35,267 nt of DNA from an uncultured Desulfobulbaceae bacterium (lineage in GTDB: Bacteria; Desulfobacterota; Desulfobulbia; Desulfobulbales; CALZHT01): the NCBI GenBank assembly GCA_945787445.1, contig CALZHT010000025.1, positions 1 through 35,267 on the forward strand. Direction: 5' to 3'. The notes beneath the pieces are model-generated. The model was not told the DNA's origin. It saw only the letters and a program-made list of their open reading frames with translations, and searched no databases. Position 1 is the first letter of the stretch, and every line of letters begins with the position of its first letter. The position numbers were made by a program, and so were the translations under genes. Below are positions 26,562-35,267 of this stretch, piece after piece.

Positions 26562-26581
26562 AACTGAATGATCATTCAGTT
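26562..26581. promoter_or_regulatory. 20-bp perfect palindrome next to the nuo promoter (candidate operator)
   Basis: AACTGAATGATCATTCAGTT is self-complementary over its full length. The core TGAATGATCATTCA resembles operators of TetR-family regulators, such as FadR/PsrA-type sites. Its place just upstream of the -35 box fits an operator or activator site. On the minus strand it could also form a weak hairpin followed by Ts, so a terminator reading is possible but less likely given its AT-rich stem. Confidence 0.55.
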
Positions 26582-27087
26582 AAAAATTAAAATTCCTCCC
26601 CGGGCAACCGATAGCCACGCCACCTGCCTGTGATTCCTGGGCTTGACCAATACGGCTGTGTTCTTAATAGTATTTGAGGATGGAGTTTTTCCCGGGAATA
26701 GTGAACTGCTACTCACCTGAATCCGTGAGTGTTTGCCAGTGGTCCAGATGCGCGAAGGGAACGATTTTGATTATCCTGATGTGATATTAAAGAGTTACCG
26801 ACAGGTAAGCGAGCCCGCGAGACTCCGAAGCAGCTGGGCCACTGGCGGATGCCCCGCAGGGCGGCAGGGTGAATAGAATTTACAAAGGTATGCACTTAAT
26901 TTGAGCTCATTATTCAAGGCTTTACAGTTTTTTGCTTACTCTGCCGTCACGGATTCAGGATTCAGACAAGCCTTCCCTGATTTTGCATTCAAATATGATA
27001 ACGGGATGAACGCAATTTCTCTTCACAACAAACAGCATAGGAATCGCGAGCAGGAAGACGGCAACGCCTTGCGGGCCAGAATGGATT
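26582..27087. other. Intergenic region upstream of nuo and downstream of mpl
   Basis: Within the 633-bp gene-free stretch from 26455 to 27087, this part has no supportable gene. It includes an ACTCAC/GTGAGT hairpin near 26710-26730, an inverted-repeat pair (26735-26747 and 26834-26846), and a GCCC/GGGC mini-hairpin near 26852-26863. A 60-codon minus-strand frame (26713-26895) spans the same area but has no ribosome-binding site or recognisable domain. Bases 26900-27087 show nothing. Confidence 0.6.
26735..26846. repeat. Imperfect 13-bp inverted repeat enclosing 86 bp
   Basis: GCCAGTGGTCCAG at 26735-26747 pairs with CTGGGCCACTGGC at 26834-26846, with one position off (T versus C; G-U compatible in RNA on one strand). 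The arms could close a ~112-base structured RNA or mark the ends of a small insertion element. No transposase is present. Confidence 0.5.
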
Positions 27088-28512
27088 TTACAATAAATCG
27101 AGCAATTTTTGATGAATATTATCAAAGCTGCCATTGGAAAGGATTGCGATCACATCCCCTTCCATGGCGTTTTCGACCAGATAATCAAGAATGGAATCAG
27201 TATCGGCAAAATAATGGGCGTCAACACTTTTTTCACAGAGATCGTGCACAAGACGGTTGGAAGAAAAGCGCTCCTGCTCGGCAATATTCTGTAAGGGATC
27301 AGGCTCTTTCACTACAACACGATCAGCAGCCCCGAACGCTCCGGCATAAGCCTCTTGAAAAATCCGGCGTCGGCTGGAATTTGTTCGCGGCTCAAAGACG
27401 GCAATGAGCCGGTGCCCGTCATAGGCAGCCTTCAAAGCACCAAGAGTTTCGCGCACCGAGGTCGGATGGTGGGCAAAATCATCAATTACGGTAATGCCCC
27501 GTTTGACTCCCCTGACTTCCTGCCTCCTTTTCACCCCTTGAAAACCCTGTAAACCCTTGGCAATACGTTCTTCATCAATTCCCAGTTGATCAAGAACCGC
27601 GATCACAGCCAAACTGTTCAAGGCGTTATGCCGGCCTGGAATTCTGCTAATAAAATTCCCATAAAAGTTCCCTTCCTTATTGACTGAAAAGAAGGTGCCG
27701 TCAGGTGTAACGGTTATCTTCGCAAGCTGCCATGAGAGGCCGTGGGAGACGCCATATCCCAGGACAGCACATTTAGCGGCACCTACCACCTCCATAACAA
27801 CAGGATCATCAAGGTGGGCGATAATACAACCATCTTCCGGGACAATTTCAACAAGTTTTGCAAATGATCTTTTTATGGTTGCCAAATCAGGATAGATGTC
27901 GGCGTGGTCGAATTCTATGCTGGTAATCACAGCAATCTTAGGCTGATAATGAAGAAATTTCGGCCCTTTATCAAAAAAGGCGGTATCGTATTCATCTCCT
28001 TCCACCACAAAATACTTTCCGCTATTTACATTGAAATTCCTGCCAAATGCCTGGACTATACCGCCAATCATGAAACCCGGCGTGTGGCCTGCTGCATCAA
28101 GAAGCGTGGCAAGAAGCGAAGAACACGTAGTCTTGCCGTGGGTGCCGGACATCACTAGAGATGTTTTCTCCGAGAGAAAAAAATGGCGCAAAGCTTGTGG
28201 CAAAGAGACATACGGTAAGGCTAAACGTGCCAGCGCTTCCGCCTCTGGATTGTTTTTGGTGATGACGTTACCGACCACGACCAGATCCGGCCCGGGTGAT
28301 AAGTTCTGCGGCCCATATCCTGCGTTTATAGCAATTCCCTGGCTCACAAGGAAATCGCTCATGGGCGGATAGACCTGGGCATCAGAACCGCTGACATGAT
28401 ACCCTATGCTTTTGAGCATGCCTGCCAAGGCGCCCATGCCGGTGCCACAGGCGCCCATGAGATGTATATGGTTAATTTCCGAGGGGAATGTATTTAGTAA
28501 AGGATCAAGCAC
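27088..28512 (-). CDS. mpl: UDP-N-acetylmuramate:L-Ala-gamma-D-Glu-meso-DAP ligase (Mpl)
   Basis: A 474-residue Mur ligase that recycles murein tripeptide by attaching it to UDP-MurNAc. The N-terminal Rossmann segment HIHLMGACGTGMGALAGML, the ATP loop MSGTHGKTTCSS, and the Mpl-type EGDEYDTAFFDKGPKFLHY distinguish it from MurC. The C-terminal ligase domain contains DDFAHHPTS and EPRTNSSRR. It starts with GTG at 28512, 17 bases after a small unknown gene; no strong ribosome-binding site is seen. DAP-type peptidoglycan and a Gram-negative wall are implied. Confidence 0.92.
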   Translation of the reverse strand: MLDPLLNTFPSEINHIHLMGACGTGMGALAGMLKSIGYHVSGSDAQVYPPMSDFLVSQGIAINAGYGPQNLSPGPDLVVVGNVITKNNPEAEALARLALPYVSLPQALRHFFLSEKTSLVMSGTHGKTTCSSLLATLLDAAGHTPGFMIGGIVQAFGRNFNVNSGKYFVVEGDEYDTAFFDKGPKFLHYQPKIAVITSIEFDHADIYPDLATIKRSFAKLVEIVPEDGCIIAHLDDPVVMEVVGAAKCAVLGYGVSHGLSWQLAKITVTPDGTFFSVNKEGNFYGNFISRIPGRHNALNSLAVIAVLDQLGIDEERIAKGLQGFQGVKRRQEVRGVKRGITVIDDFAHHPTSVRETLGALKAAYDGHRLIAVFEPRTNSSRRRIFQEAYAGAFGAADRVVVKEPDPLQNIAEQERFSSNRLVHDLCEKSVDAHYFADTDSILDYLVENAMEGDVIAILSNGSFDNIHQKLLDLL

Positions 28513-28529
28513 TGATTTTTCAACAAGAA

Positions 28530-28721
28530 CTATGACCGTACCGCATCCCGGACGGTCTTATAAATACTATGGAAAGTTTCGTCAAAGTTGCCTGGGGAAA
28601 GGCGGCCGACCTCAATAAATTTAACGACGACCTCTTTGGCTACCTTGAGAATAGTCTCATCAGACACAGGGCGACTGACAGGTTCCGCCGCTTTTACCGT
28701 TTTTGGTTTTTGTGATGCCAT
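28530..28721 (-). CDS. Small conserved-looking protein, unknown function
   Basis: A 63-residue protein (MASQKPKTVKAAEP...) with a Lys/Pro/Val-rich N-terminus, then a regular helical part: SDETILKVAKEVVVKFIEVG and NFDETFHSIYKTVRDAV. It has no Cys and no membrane segment. I do not recognise the family. A TTG start at 28772 would give 80 residues, but those extra codons overlap a hairpin and read as an unusual hydrophobic leader. It is 17 bases upstream of mpl on the same strand, so they are likely cotranscribed. Confidence 0.6.
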   Translation of the reverse strand: MASQKPKTVKAAEPVSRPVSDETILKVAKEVVVKFIEVGRLSPGNFDETFHSIYKTVRDAVRS

Positions 28722-28741
28722 GTTTGCCAGTAAGCTTTGAA

Positions 28742-28795
28742 AGAAAAGCCTCTGAGGCAAGAAGAAGGCCAATTCTCATGTTGCCCACAGAGGCT
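28742..28795 (-). terminator. Long-loop inverted repeat with T-rich tail
   Basis: On the minus strand AGCCTCTG (28795-28788) is complementary to CAGAGGCT (28754-28747), followed by TTTCTTT. The loop is 33 bases. It may end the tRNA-Ala transcript or regulate the downstream small gene; the long loop makes this weak. Confidence 0.3.
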
Positions 28796-28921
28796 GATCC
28801 TCTAGGAAAAACCAGTCAAGCCCTCCCCAAAGATTATTCAGTTTCCGAATTGGAAACAACTTGTTCAAGCATCCTTAAAGTCTGCGACTTTTCGAATGGG
28901 AACTATTTATGAAAATTGCAA

Positions 28922-28997
<76 letters not shown>

Positions 28998-29252
28998 ACA
29001 TCAAAATTCTTGTACTGCAACCAGTATGTGAAAATCTTTCTATGAATACCAAAAATTTTGAAAAACATCAATACATCGGGCCGTTCAATACCATGTCACT
29101 TCAAAATGTGTCAAGTTTTTTCTCCCAACGCCGAGAAGCATTGATATTGGCAGGCATTTCTCTTGCCAAGCACATTATAGTTTGGTAGAGTTGATTCGAT
29201 CAACACCGTACGGATTCCCAAAGAATATTAAACACATCCAATACTAAATTGA

Positions 29253-30314
<1,062 letters not shown>

Positions 30315-30429
30315 AGCCCAAGCCAATTCCAGGTAAAATATCTTTGCTAAATGACTCGCCACAGCCCTTTGCAGAATAGCATCTTACCATGACTGCACCT
30401 CGAATCCCTTCTGCTTTTTAATTATTGCA

Positions 30430-31263
30430 ATGAAGAAGAAAGAAAAACGTGCACGACAAATCAAGGCGCTTCTCATCTTCGGCATTGTCCTCACCCTATT
30501 TCTTATTCTTATTGTTTCCACGGTGGGCCGCAAGGGTTTCAACACCCCCCATAAATTTGCCCTGGAGGTAGTTGGCACACTTCAATCAGCATTTACCCAG
30601 GTAACCAGCGGCCTTGGTACCCTATGGACAGACTATGTCGCACTCTGGGATGTGCGGGAAGAGAACAAGAAACTGAGCGAAGAAATCAGCAAATTAAAAG
30701 CAATAAACAACCACTATCAGGAAGCTATTTCCACCAATGTCCGCCTCACCAAACTGCTTAAGGTAAAGGAATCTCTCCCCCCACCGACTCTTACTGCCCA
30801 AATCATCGGCAAGGATCCTTCCATTTGGAGCAGAACGGTTGTTGTTGACAGAGGCAGCAATGAAGGTGTCCGAAAGGGAATGCCTGTAGTAACTGATGAA
30901 GGCGTGGTCGGGCAGGTTATGGACACCTCTCCCCATTTCGCAAAGGTCCTGCTTGCCACGGACCCCAACAGCGCCATTGACGCCCTCGACCAAAGCACGC
31001 GCGTGCAAGGCATTATTAAAGGCGATGGACACACCTTCAGTATGCACTATGTATTGAAAAATTATATCATCACAGAGGGTGACACCATAATTACTTCAGG
31101 AGTCGGCGGCGTTTTTCCTAAGGGGTTGCCCATTGGCAAGGTCAGTAATATTACGAAAAGCCGCCGTGGTATGTTTCAACAAATAACCATATCTCCAGCC
31201 GTTGATTTCTCGACCATTGAATACCTTATTATTATATTGACGGAAAACCCTCTGACCAGGTAA
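30430..31263 (+). CDS. mreC: Rod shape-determining protein MreC
   Basis: A 277-residue bitopic membrane protein. It has a basic cytoplasmic tail, one membrane helix (about 12-33), a coiled coil (about 75-110, with ENKKLSEEISKLK), and a periplasmic beta-rich MreC domain including NEGVRKGMPVVTDEGVVGQV and DTIITSGVGGVFPKGLPIG. MreC scaffolds PBP2 and other wall enzymes. It is 130 bases after mreB and eight bases before mreD. The ribosome-binding site is weak. Confidence 0.95.
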   Translation: MKKKEKRARQIKALLIFGIVLTLFLILIVSTVGRKGFNTPHKFALEVVGTLQSAFTQVTSGLGTLWTDYVALWDVREENKKLSEEISKLKAINNHYQEAISTNVRLTKLLKVKESLPPPTLTAQIIGKDPSIWSRTVVVDRGSNEGVRKGMPVVTDEGVVGQVMDTSPHFAKVLLATDPNSAIDALDQSTRVQGIIKGDGHTFSMHYVLKNYIITEGDTIITSGVGGVFPKGLPIGKVSNITKSRRGMFQQITISPAVDFSTIEYLIIILTENPLTR

Positions 31264-31271
31264 CCCAAAAA

Positions 31272-31808
31272 ATGCGAGTCGTATACTTTTTATTCATAGG
31301 CACCCTGCTCCTGGCACTCCAGACCACAATTCTGCATGTCTTGCCGGACTGGATAGGCAGACCGGATCTTCTTTTCATGCTTGTCGTTTTCCTTGCCACC
31401 GACATGGAAACGTTCAAAGGCGCCTTGCTTGTCCTGCTTTTCGGTTTTTTGATGGATATTTTTTCAGGGGTGTACCTCGGCATGTATCCCATGCTGTATC
31501 TGCTTATGTATTTCGGCATCAAAATGGTTGCCAAGCACTTTGTTCTGGTTGAGCATACCCACCAGGTACCCCTGATTGTTGTCAGTTATCTTCTCTTGAA
31601 TTGCGGAATTTATATTTTTAATGCTGTTATTGCTCCGGACAATATTATTTATTGGTCGTGGCTGGGTATTTTGCAGCAGCTACTTATTTTAACAGTTATT
31701 GCGATACCGCTAAGGCATCTATATGACCGCATCTTCTCCCTTTTTGAAAAGGAACAGACCTATCTTCCGTTTCTTAAAAAAAAGGGCCGTAACCGCTTCA
31801 GATTATAA
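31272..31808 (+). CDS. mreD: Rod shape-determining protein MreD
   Basis: A 178-residue integral membrane protein with about five or six helices, in the usual mreC-mreD-mrdA position. RPDLLFMLVVFLATDMETFKGALLVLL and FGFLMDIFSGVYLGMYPMLYL are typical of MreD. It partners MreC in the elongasome. The basic C-terminus (KKKGRNRFRL) is probably cytoplasmic. Confidence 0.9.
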   Translation: MRVVYFLFIGTLLLALQTTILHVLPDWIGRPDLLFMLVVFLATDMETFKGALLVLLFGFLMDIFSGVYLGMYPMLYLLMYFGIKMVAKHFVLVEHTHQVPLIVVSYLLLNCGIYIFNAVIAPDNIIYWSWLGILQQLLILTVIAIPLRHLYDRIFSLFEKEQTYLPFLKKKGRNRFRL

Positions 31809-31832
31809 CCACTCCATATTGACTGCCTGCAA

Positions 31833-33698
31833 ATGGTGCAAAGAATATTCAGAATAAGAAAAATCGGTGAAGACGACGTCAAAATCCTTAAAAAAAGGAT
31901 AGACATTGCCCTTGCCATTATCATCTCCTTGATTGCCCTCCTCATTGCAAGGCTCTGGTTTCTGCAAATACACCAAGGAGCGGAATACAGCAAGCTTTCG
32001 GAAAGCAACCGTATTCGAGAACGCTTCATTGCCGCGCCGCGCGGCAATGTTCTTGACAGGAAAAACAAACTGCTGATTACCAACCGTCCACAATTCAATG
32101 TGGCGTGGATTCAAGAAGACACCCCAAATCCTGATCAAGTAATAAAAAACGTGGCGCAAATTCTGAAAGTTGATATTTCAGATCTCTACGAACGCATCCG
32201 CAAAGGATCTGACCGCCCCCGTTACATGTCCATCCGCTTAAAAGAGGATATTGATTGGAAATCCCTGGTGTATATAGAAAATCACCACCTTGACTTGCCA
32301 GGTATTCGCATAGAGGTACTGCCGGCGCGCGATTATCTCTATGGCAACCTTGCTTCCCACCTTATCGGATATCTTGCCGAAATCAACAAGGAAGAACTTT
32401 CCGACCACAAATGGGAAAATTATCAAATCGGCGACCGGATCGGAAAAATGGGGGTGGAAAAACTCTTTGAAAAGGAATTGCGGGGAGAAAAAGGCCAAAG
32501 ATTCGTTGAAGTTGATGTCCTTGGTTTTGAGCAAAAGCATATAAAAACCCAAAAACCCCTGCCAGGCAATGATATCTATCTCACCCTTGACATCGACATG
32601 CAACTCACAGCGGAAGAGGCCATGGCAGATAAAGCTGGATCGGTTGTGGCCATGGATGTAAAAACAGGCAAGGTCCTTGTCTTGGTGAGTTCTCCACCCC
32701 TTCGCATCAAGGAATTCGTCGGCGGGATTCCAGCAGCAATCTGGAAGGAAATGCTTAACAATCCTTTGCATCCACTTATCAACAAATCCATCCAAGGCCA
32801 ATATCCTCCAGGCTCAACCTATAAGATCGTGACCGCCCTTGCCGCACTCTCAGAACAGGTTATAACGCCGGAAACCATATTTTACTGCACCGGCTCTCTT
32901 AGATTCGGCAACAGAAGATACGGGTGCTGGAAAAGAGCTGGCCATGGCGCGGCAAATCTTCATAAGGCGCTGGCCGAATCATGCGACGTGTATTTTTATC
33001 ATGTCAGCCAGAGATTGGGAGTGGATACCCTGGCACGATACGCCAACAATCTGGGGCTTGGCTTGAAAACGAGCATCAACCTTGAACATGAAAAAGGGGG
33101 ATTGGTACCCACTTCGTCCTGGAAATTGCGGCGGTTCAAGGAACCGTGGCAAGAGGGCGAAACCCTTTCCATAGCAATCGGGCAGGGATTTGACCTGGCT
33201 ACACCTCTACAGATCTGCCAGATGACGGCGGCAATAACAAATGGCGGAGTTCTCTATAGACCCCAGTATATAGAGACTATAAAAAGTCCGGAAGGTGTAC
33301 CCCTCAAAAGCTTTACTCCCATCGTTGACCGAAAAATGCCGGTGAGCAAGGGCGCGCTGGCGCGCATCAAAAAGGCGCTGGTCTCAGCGGTCAATGACAA
33401 ACATGGTACCGGGGGTAAAGCAAAACTCAAAACAATTACCGTGGGCGGAAAAACCGGCACCGCCCAGGTGGTCAGACTTTCCCAGCACAAGGACCTTAAG
33501 GAAGATGAGATACCGTATAAATATAGAGACCATGCCTGGTTTACCTGTTTCGCTCCGGCCGAAGATCCTGAAATTGCGGTGACGGTATTGGTTGAACATG
33601 GAGGCCATGGCGGTTCTGCGGCCGCTCCTGTTGCCAAAAAAGTGCTGACCCGGTACTTTAATATTCAGGAAGAAGATACTGAAAGCATAGACTACTAA
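31833..33698 (+). CDS. mrdA: Penicillin-binding protein 2 (elongasome transpeptidase)
   Basis: A 621-residue class B PBP. A cytoplasmic tail and one membrane helix (about 24-42) precede the pedestal domain (APRGNVLDRKN at 68-78) and the transpeptidase domain. The catalytic triad motifs are STYK (328-331, nucleophile S328), SCD (383-385) and KTGT (540-543). It crosslinks DAP peptidoglycan during elongation, with RodA as glycosyltransferase partner encoded next. The start has a weak ribosome-binding site 24 bases after mreD. Confidence 0.96.
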   Translation: MVQRIFRIRKIGEDDVKILKKRIDIALAIIISLIALLIARLWFLQIHQGAEYSKLSESNRIRERFIAAPRGNVLDRKNKLLITNRPQFNVAWIQEDTPNPDQVIKNVAQILKVDISDLYERIRKGSDRPRYMSIRLKEDIDWKSLVYIENHHLDLPGIRIEVLPARDYLYGNLASHLIGYLAEINKEELSDHKWENYQIGDRIGKMGVEKLFEKELRGEKGQRFVEVDVLGFEQKHIKTQKPLPGNDIYLTLDIDMQLTAEEAMADKAGSVVAMDVKTGKVLVLVSSPPLRIKEFVGGIPAAIWKEMLNNPLHPLINKSIQGQYPPGSTYKIVTALAALSEQVITPETIFYCTGSLRFGNRRYGCWKRAGHGAANLHKALAESCDVYFYHVSQRLGVDTLARYANNLGLGLKTSINLEHEKGGLVPTSSWKLRRFKEPWQEGETLSIAIGQGFDLATPLQICQMTAAITNGGVLYRPQYIETIKSPEGVPLKSFTPIVDRKMPVSKGALARIKKALVSAVNDKHGTGGKAKLKTITVGGKTGTAQVVRLSQHKDLKEDEIPYKYRDHAWFTCFAPAEDPEIAVTVLVEHGGHGGSAAAPVAKKVLTRYFNIQEEDTESIDY

Positions 33699-33718
33699 CA
33701 AATGGATTAAATCAAGAC

Positions 33719-34852
33719 ATGTTCCAGTTTGACAGAAGACTTGTCCTCAATTTTGATTGGGCCCTCCTCATCATTGTTCTTATCATCGCCGGCACTGGTC
33801 TGGCAAACCTATACAGTGCAACATATTTAGGCAGTGTTCCCGGAACTCCCGTCTACATCAAACAATTTTACTACTATGTCTTGGCATGTTTCCTGGCACT
33901 GGCAATAATCAGCGTCGATTACCGTCAACTGTTGTCATTCAACTATCCCCTCTATTGTTTTTCGATCCTGCTGCTGATCATCGTGCTTTTCTTCGGCACC
34001 GGGGCGGAAATCCAACGCTGGATAAACTTGGGTTTTTTCCGGCTCCAGCCTTCGGAACCCGCCAAACTTGTCATGGTGATCACCCTGGCAAGCTACTATT
34101 ATCGCAAAGACACCAACAAGGGCTTCTCTTTAAAGGAACTGATCCCCCCGGCATTTTTAACGGGCATCCCCTTTCTGCTCATCGTCAAACAGCCCGATCT
34201 GGGGACAGCACTCATGTTCGGCTTTATCTTTATTTCCATGACCTTATTCGTAAAGCTCCGTTGGTCAACCCTCGGCGTCCTGCTGGGCTTTTGCGGCTCT
34301 ATGATTCCTTTAGGTTGGAAGTTTTTTCTCAAACCCTATCAGAGGCAACGAATTCTCACCCTTTTCAATCCGGAAAATGACCCCCTCGGCTCAGGCTATC
34401 ATATTATTCAGTCGAAAATTGCGGTGGGCAGCGGGCTTAAATTCGGCAAAGGCTATCTCAAAGGCACCCAGGGACACCTCGATTTCCTACCGGAAAGACA
34501 CACAGACTTTGCCTTTTCAGTATGGGCTGAGGAGTGGGGTTTTGCCGGATCTCTCTTTCTGCTGGCCTGTTATTTCTTTTTTCTTTTTCTCGGTTTGAAC
34601 ATCGCCCTTTCGGCTCGGGATAAATTTGGAGCCCTTCTCGCCTTTGGCATTGTATCCCTAATTTTTTGGCAGACATTTATTAATCTGGCAATGGTTTTGG
34701 GATTATTGCCCGTGGTGGGCATGCCTCTGCCTATGTTCAGCTATGGCGGCTCATCCCTCATAACAACTCTTGCCGGAGTTGCCATTCTATTCAACATCCG
34801 CATGCGCCGCTATATGGCGCCTACCTCCAGTCCCCACCTCTGGAGTGATTAA
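33719..34852 (+). CDS. rodA: Peptidoglycan glycosyltransferase RodA (SEDS family)
   Basis: A 377-residue polytopic SEDS protein with about ten helices. Conserved segments include RWINLGFFRLQPSEPAKL, IVKQPDLGTALM, YQRQRILTLFNPENDPLGSGYH, LPERHTDFAFSVWAEEWGF and GMPLPMFSYGGSSL. It polymerises glycan from lipid II in complex with PBP2. Spacing from mrdA is 20 bases. Confidence 0.96.
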   Translation: MFQFDRRLVLNFDWALLIIVLIIAGTGLANLYSATYLGSVPGTPVYIKQFYYYVLACFLALAIISVDYRQLLSFNYPLYCFSILLLIIVLFFGTGAEIQRWINLGFFRLQPSEPAKLVMVITLASYYYRKDTNKGFSLKELIPPAFLTGIPFLLIVKQPDLGTALMFGFIFISMTLFVKLRWSTLGVLLGFCGSMIPLGWKFFLKPYQRQRILTLFNPENDPLGSGYHIIQSKIAVGSGLKFGKGYLKGTQGHLDFLPERHTDFAFSVWAEEWGFAGSLFLLACYFFFLFLGLNIALSARDKFGALLAFGIVSLIFWQTFINLAMVLGLLPVVGMPLPMFSYGGSSLITTLAGVAILFNIRMRRYMAPTSSPHLWSD

Positions 34853-34918
34853 CCCTGACAGACTCGCAAAAAAGTGTGGCAATCATCGTATTTGCACATA
34901 ATCTCTTGTAAGGTTTAC

Positions 34919-35267
34919 ATGATGCGGCTTAACAATTTTAGAATCCTTGTAACCATATTTGCCATTCTTCTCTTGACCCTCTTCGGATGCGCCACCGTCA
35001 AATCACCTGTCCATACAGGAAAAGAAGCCGCATACATTGTCCAAAATAATGCCTCTCTGGCATGCCGATTTGCCCCGATTTTTCTTGTTGAAAAAAACGA
35101 TCTTTCTTTCAACCGCTTGGGATTGCCAAGCGCCCGCTCTGATGATAGTGGAAATGAAGAAATCTTTGTTGACCCGGACAAGCCGGCCATATATTTCCAG
35201 GTCCAGCCTTTTCAAACTGAAAAAGGTCGTTATAAAAATATTATTTACCGAATTCACTTTGAAAAAG
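34919..35267 (+). CDS. Putative lipoprotein (3' end missing)
   Basis: An open frame of at least 116 codons running off the right edge. It starts MMRLNNFRILVTIF with AAGG five bases upstream, followed by a hydrophobic segment and the lipobox LFGC (about 21-24), so the mature protein would begin at Cys24. The visible mature part has no motif I recognise; FVDPDKPAIYFQVQPF hints at a beta-rich fold. It lies 66 bases after rodA and may be part of the same transcript. Confidence 0.7.
   Translation, partial: MMRLNNFRILVTIFAILLLTLFGCATVKSPVHTGKEAAYIVQNNASLACRFAPIFLVEKNDLSFNRLGLPSARSDDSGNEEIFVDPDKPAIYFQVQPFQTEKGRYKNIIYRIHFEK

Noticed and set aside
26713-26895. 60-codon minus-strand frame in the nuo upstream region
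   Set aside because: It coincides with the inverted-repeat region, has no ribosome-binding site and no recognisable domain; better described as structured or repeat DNA.
26901-27407. 168-codon plus-strand frame overlapping the end of mpl
   Set aside because: More than half is antisense to mpl, whose protein is clearly real; it has no recognisable domain and no ribosome-binding site.
29060-29120. Possible fourth fragment of the repeat (CCATGT..TTCAA) upstream of mreB
   Set aside because: Only about a dozen matching bases around the core; too short to separate from chance.
29141-29181. Candidate mreB promoter with TATAGT at 29176
   Set aside because: No -35 box at an acceptable distance; TTGGCA is 23 bases away, so I did not annotate it.

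Overview
The window reads as a chromosomal core-gene segment of an anaerobic, probably sulfate- or sulfur-metabolising Desulfobacterota (former Deltaproteobacteria), perhaps related to Desulfobulbaceae. This rests on three things: the gene order rimP-nusA-infB-rbfA-nrnA-truB-rpsO-pnp-M16 peptidase-dut; a complex I operon with no NADH-oxidising module but with MrpD-like antiporter subunits; and a CbiR-like/CobS cobamide pair. The placement is inference from synteny and protein style, because no rRNA is present.

Bases 1-14458 are all on the minus strand. Transcription runs from high to low coordinates: tRNA-Gly(CCC), a terminator-like leader, rimP, nusA, infB, rbfA, nrnA, truB, rpsO, pnp, an M16 peptidase, dut, a YycJ-type MBL hydrolase, a CbiR-like TIM-barrel protein, and cobS cut by the window edge. 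This block links transcription and translation factors, RNA turnover, tRNA modification and nucleotide hygiene, and ends with cobamide genes. The usually tight rimP-nusA-infB cluster is interrupted by two ~195-bp copies of a repeated element plus a degenerate third piece. One copy carries an intact 53-codon reading frame.

Bases 15027-26454 (minus strand) hold one 11.4-kb operon: nuoA-B-C-D-H-I-J-K, an MrpD-like subunit, an 83-residue membrane protein, a second MrpD/NuoL-like subunit, nuoM, nuoN. nuoE, nuoF and nuoG are absent, so electrons probably enter from ferredoxin or another non-NADH donor. Four antiporter-like subunits are encoded instead of the usual three. The second MrpD/NuoL-like subunit has a NuoL-style C-terminal helix but lacks the conserved TM7 lysine. 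A strong promoter with a perfect 20-bp palindrome just upstream of its -35 box precedes nuoA.

Bases 26455-27087 have no convincing gene but contain a potentially structured inverted-repeat region. Then, on the minus strand, come mpl (murein peptide recycling), a small unknown gene and tRNA-Ala(GGC). After an apparent divergence at about 29.0-29.26 kb the plus strand carries the rod-shape cluster mreB-mreC-mreD-mrdA(PBP2)-rodA, followed by the start of a lipoprotein gene cut by the right edge. The cell is therefore probably rod-shaped and Gram-negative.

No CRISPR array, rRNA, transposase, prophage or toxin-antitoxin gene was seen. The features most worth a second look are the repeated mini-ORF element around nusA, the four-antiporter complex I with its small partner protein, the palindrome at the nuo promoter, and the inverted-repeat region near 26.8 kb.
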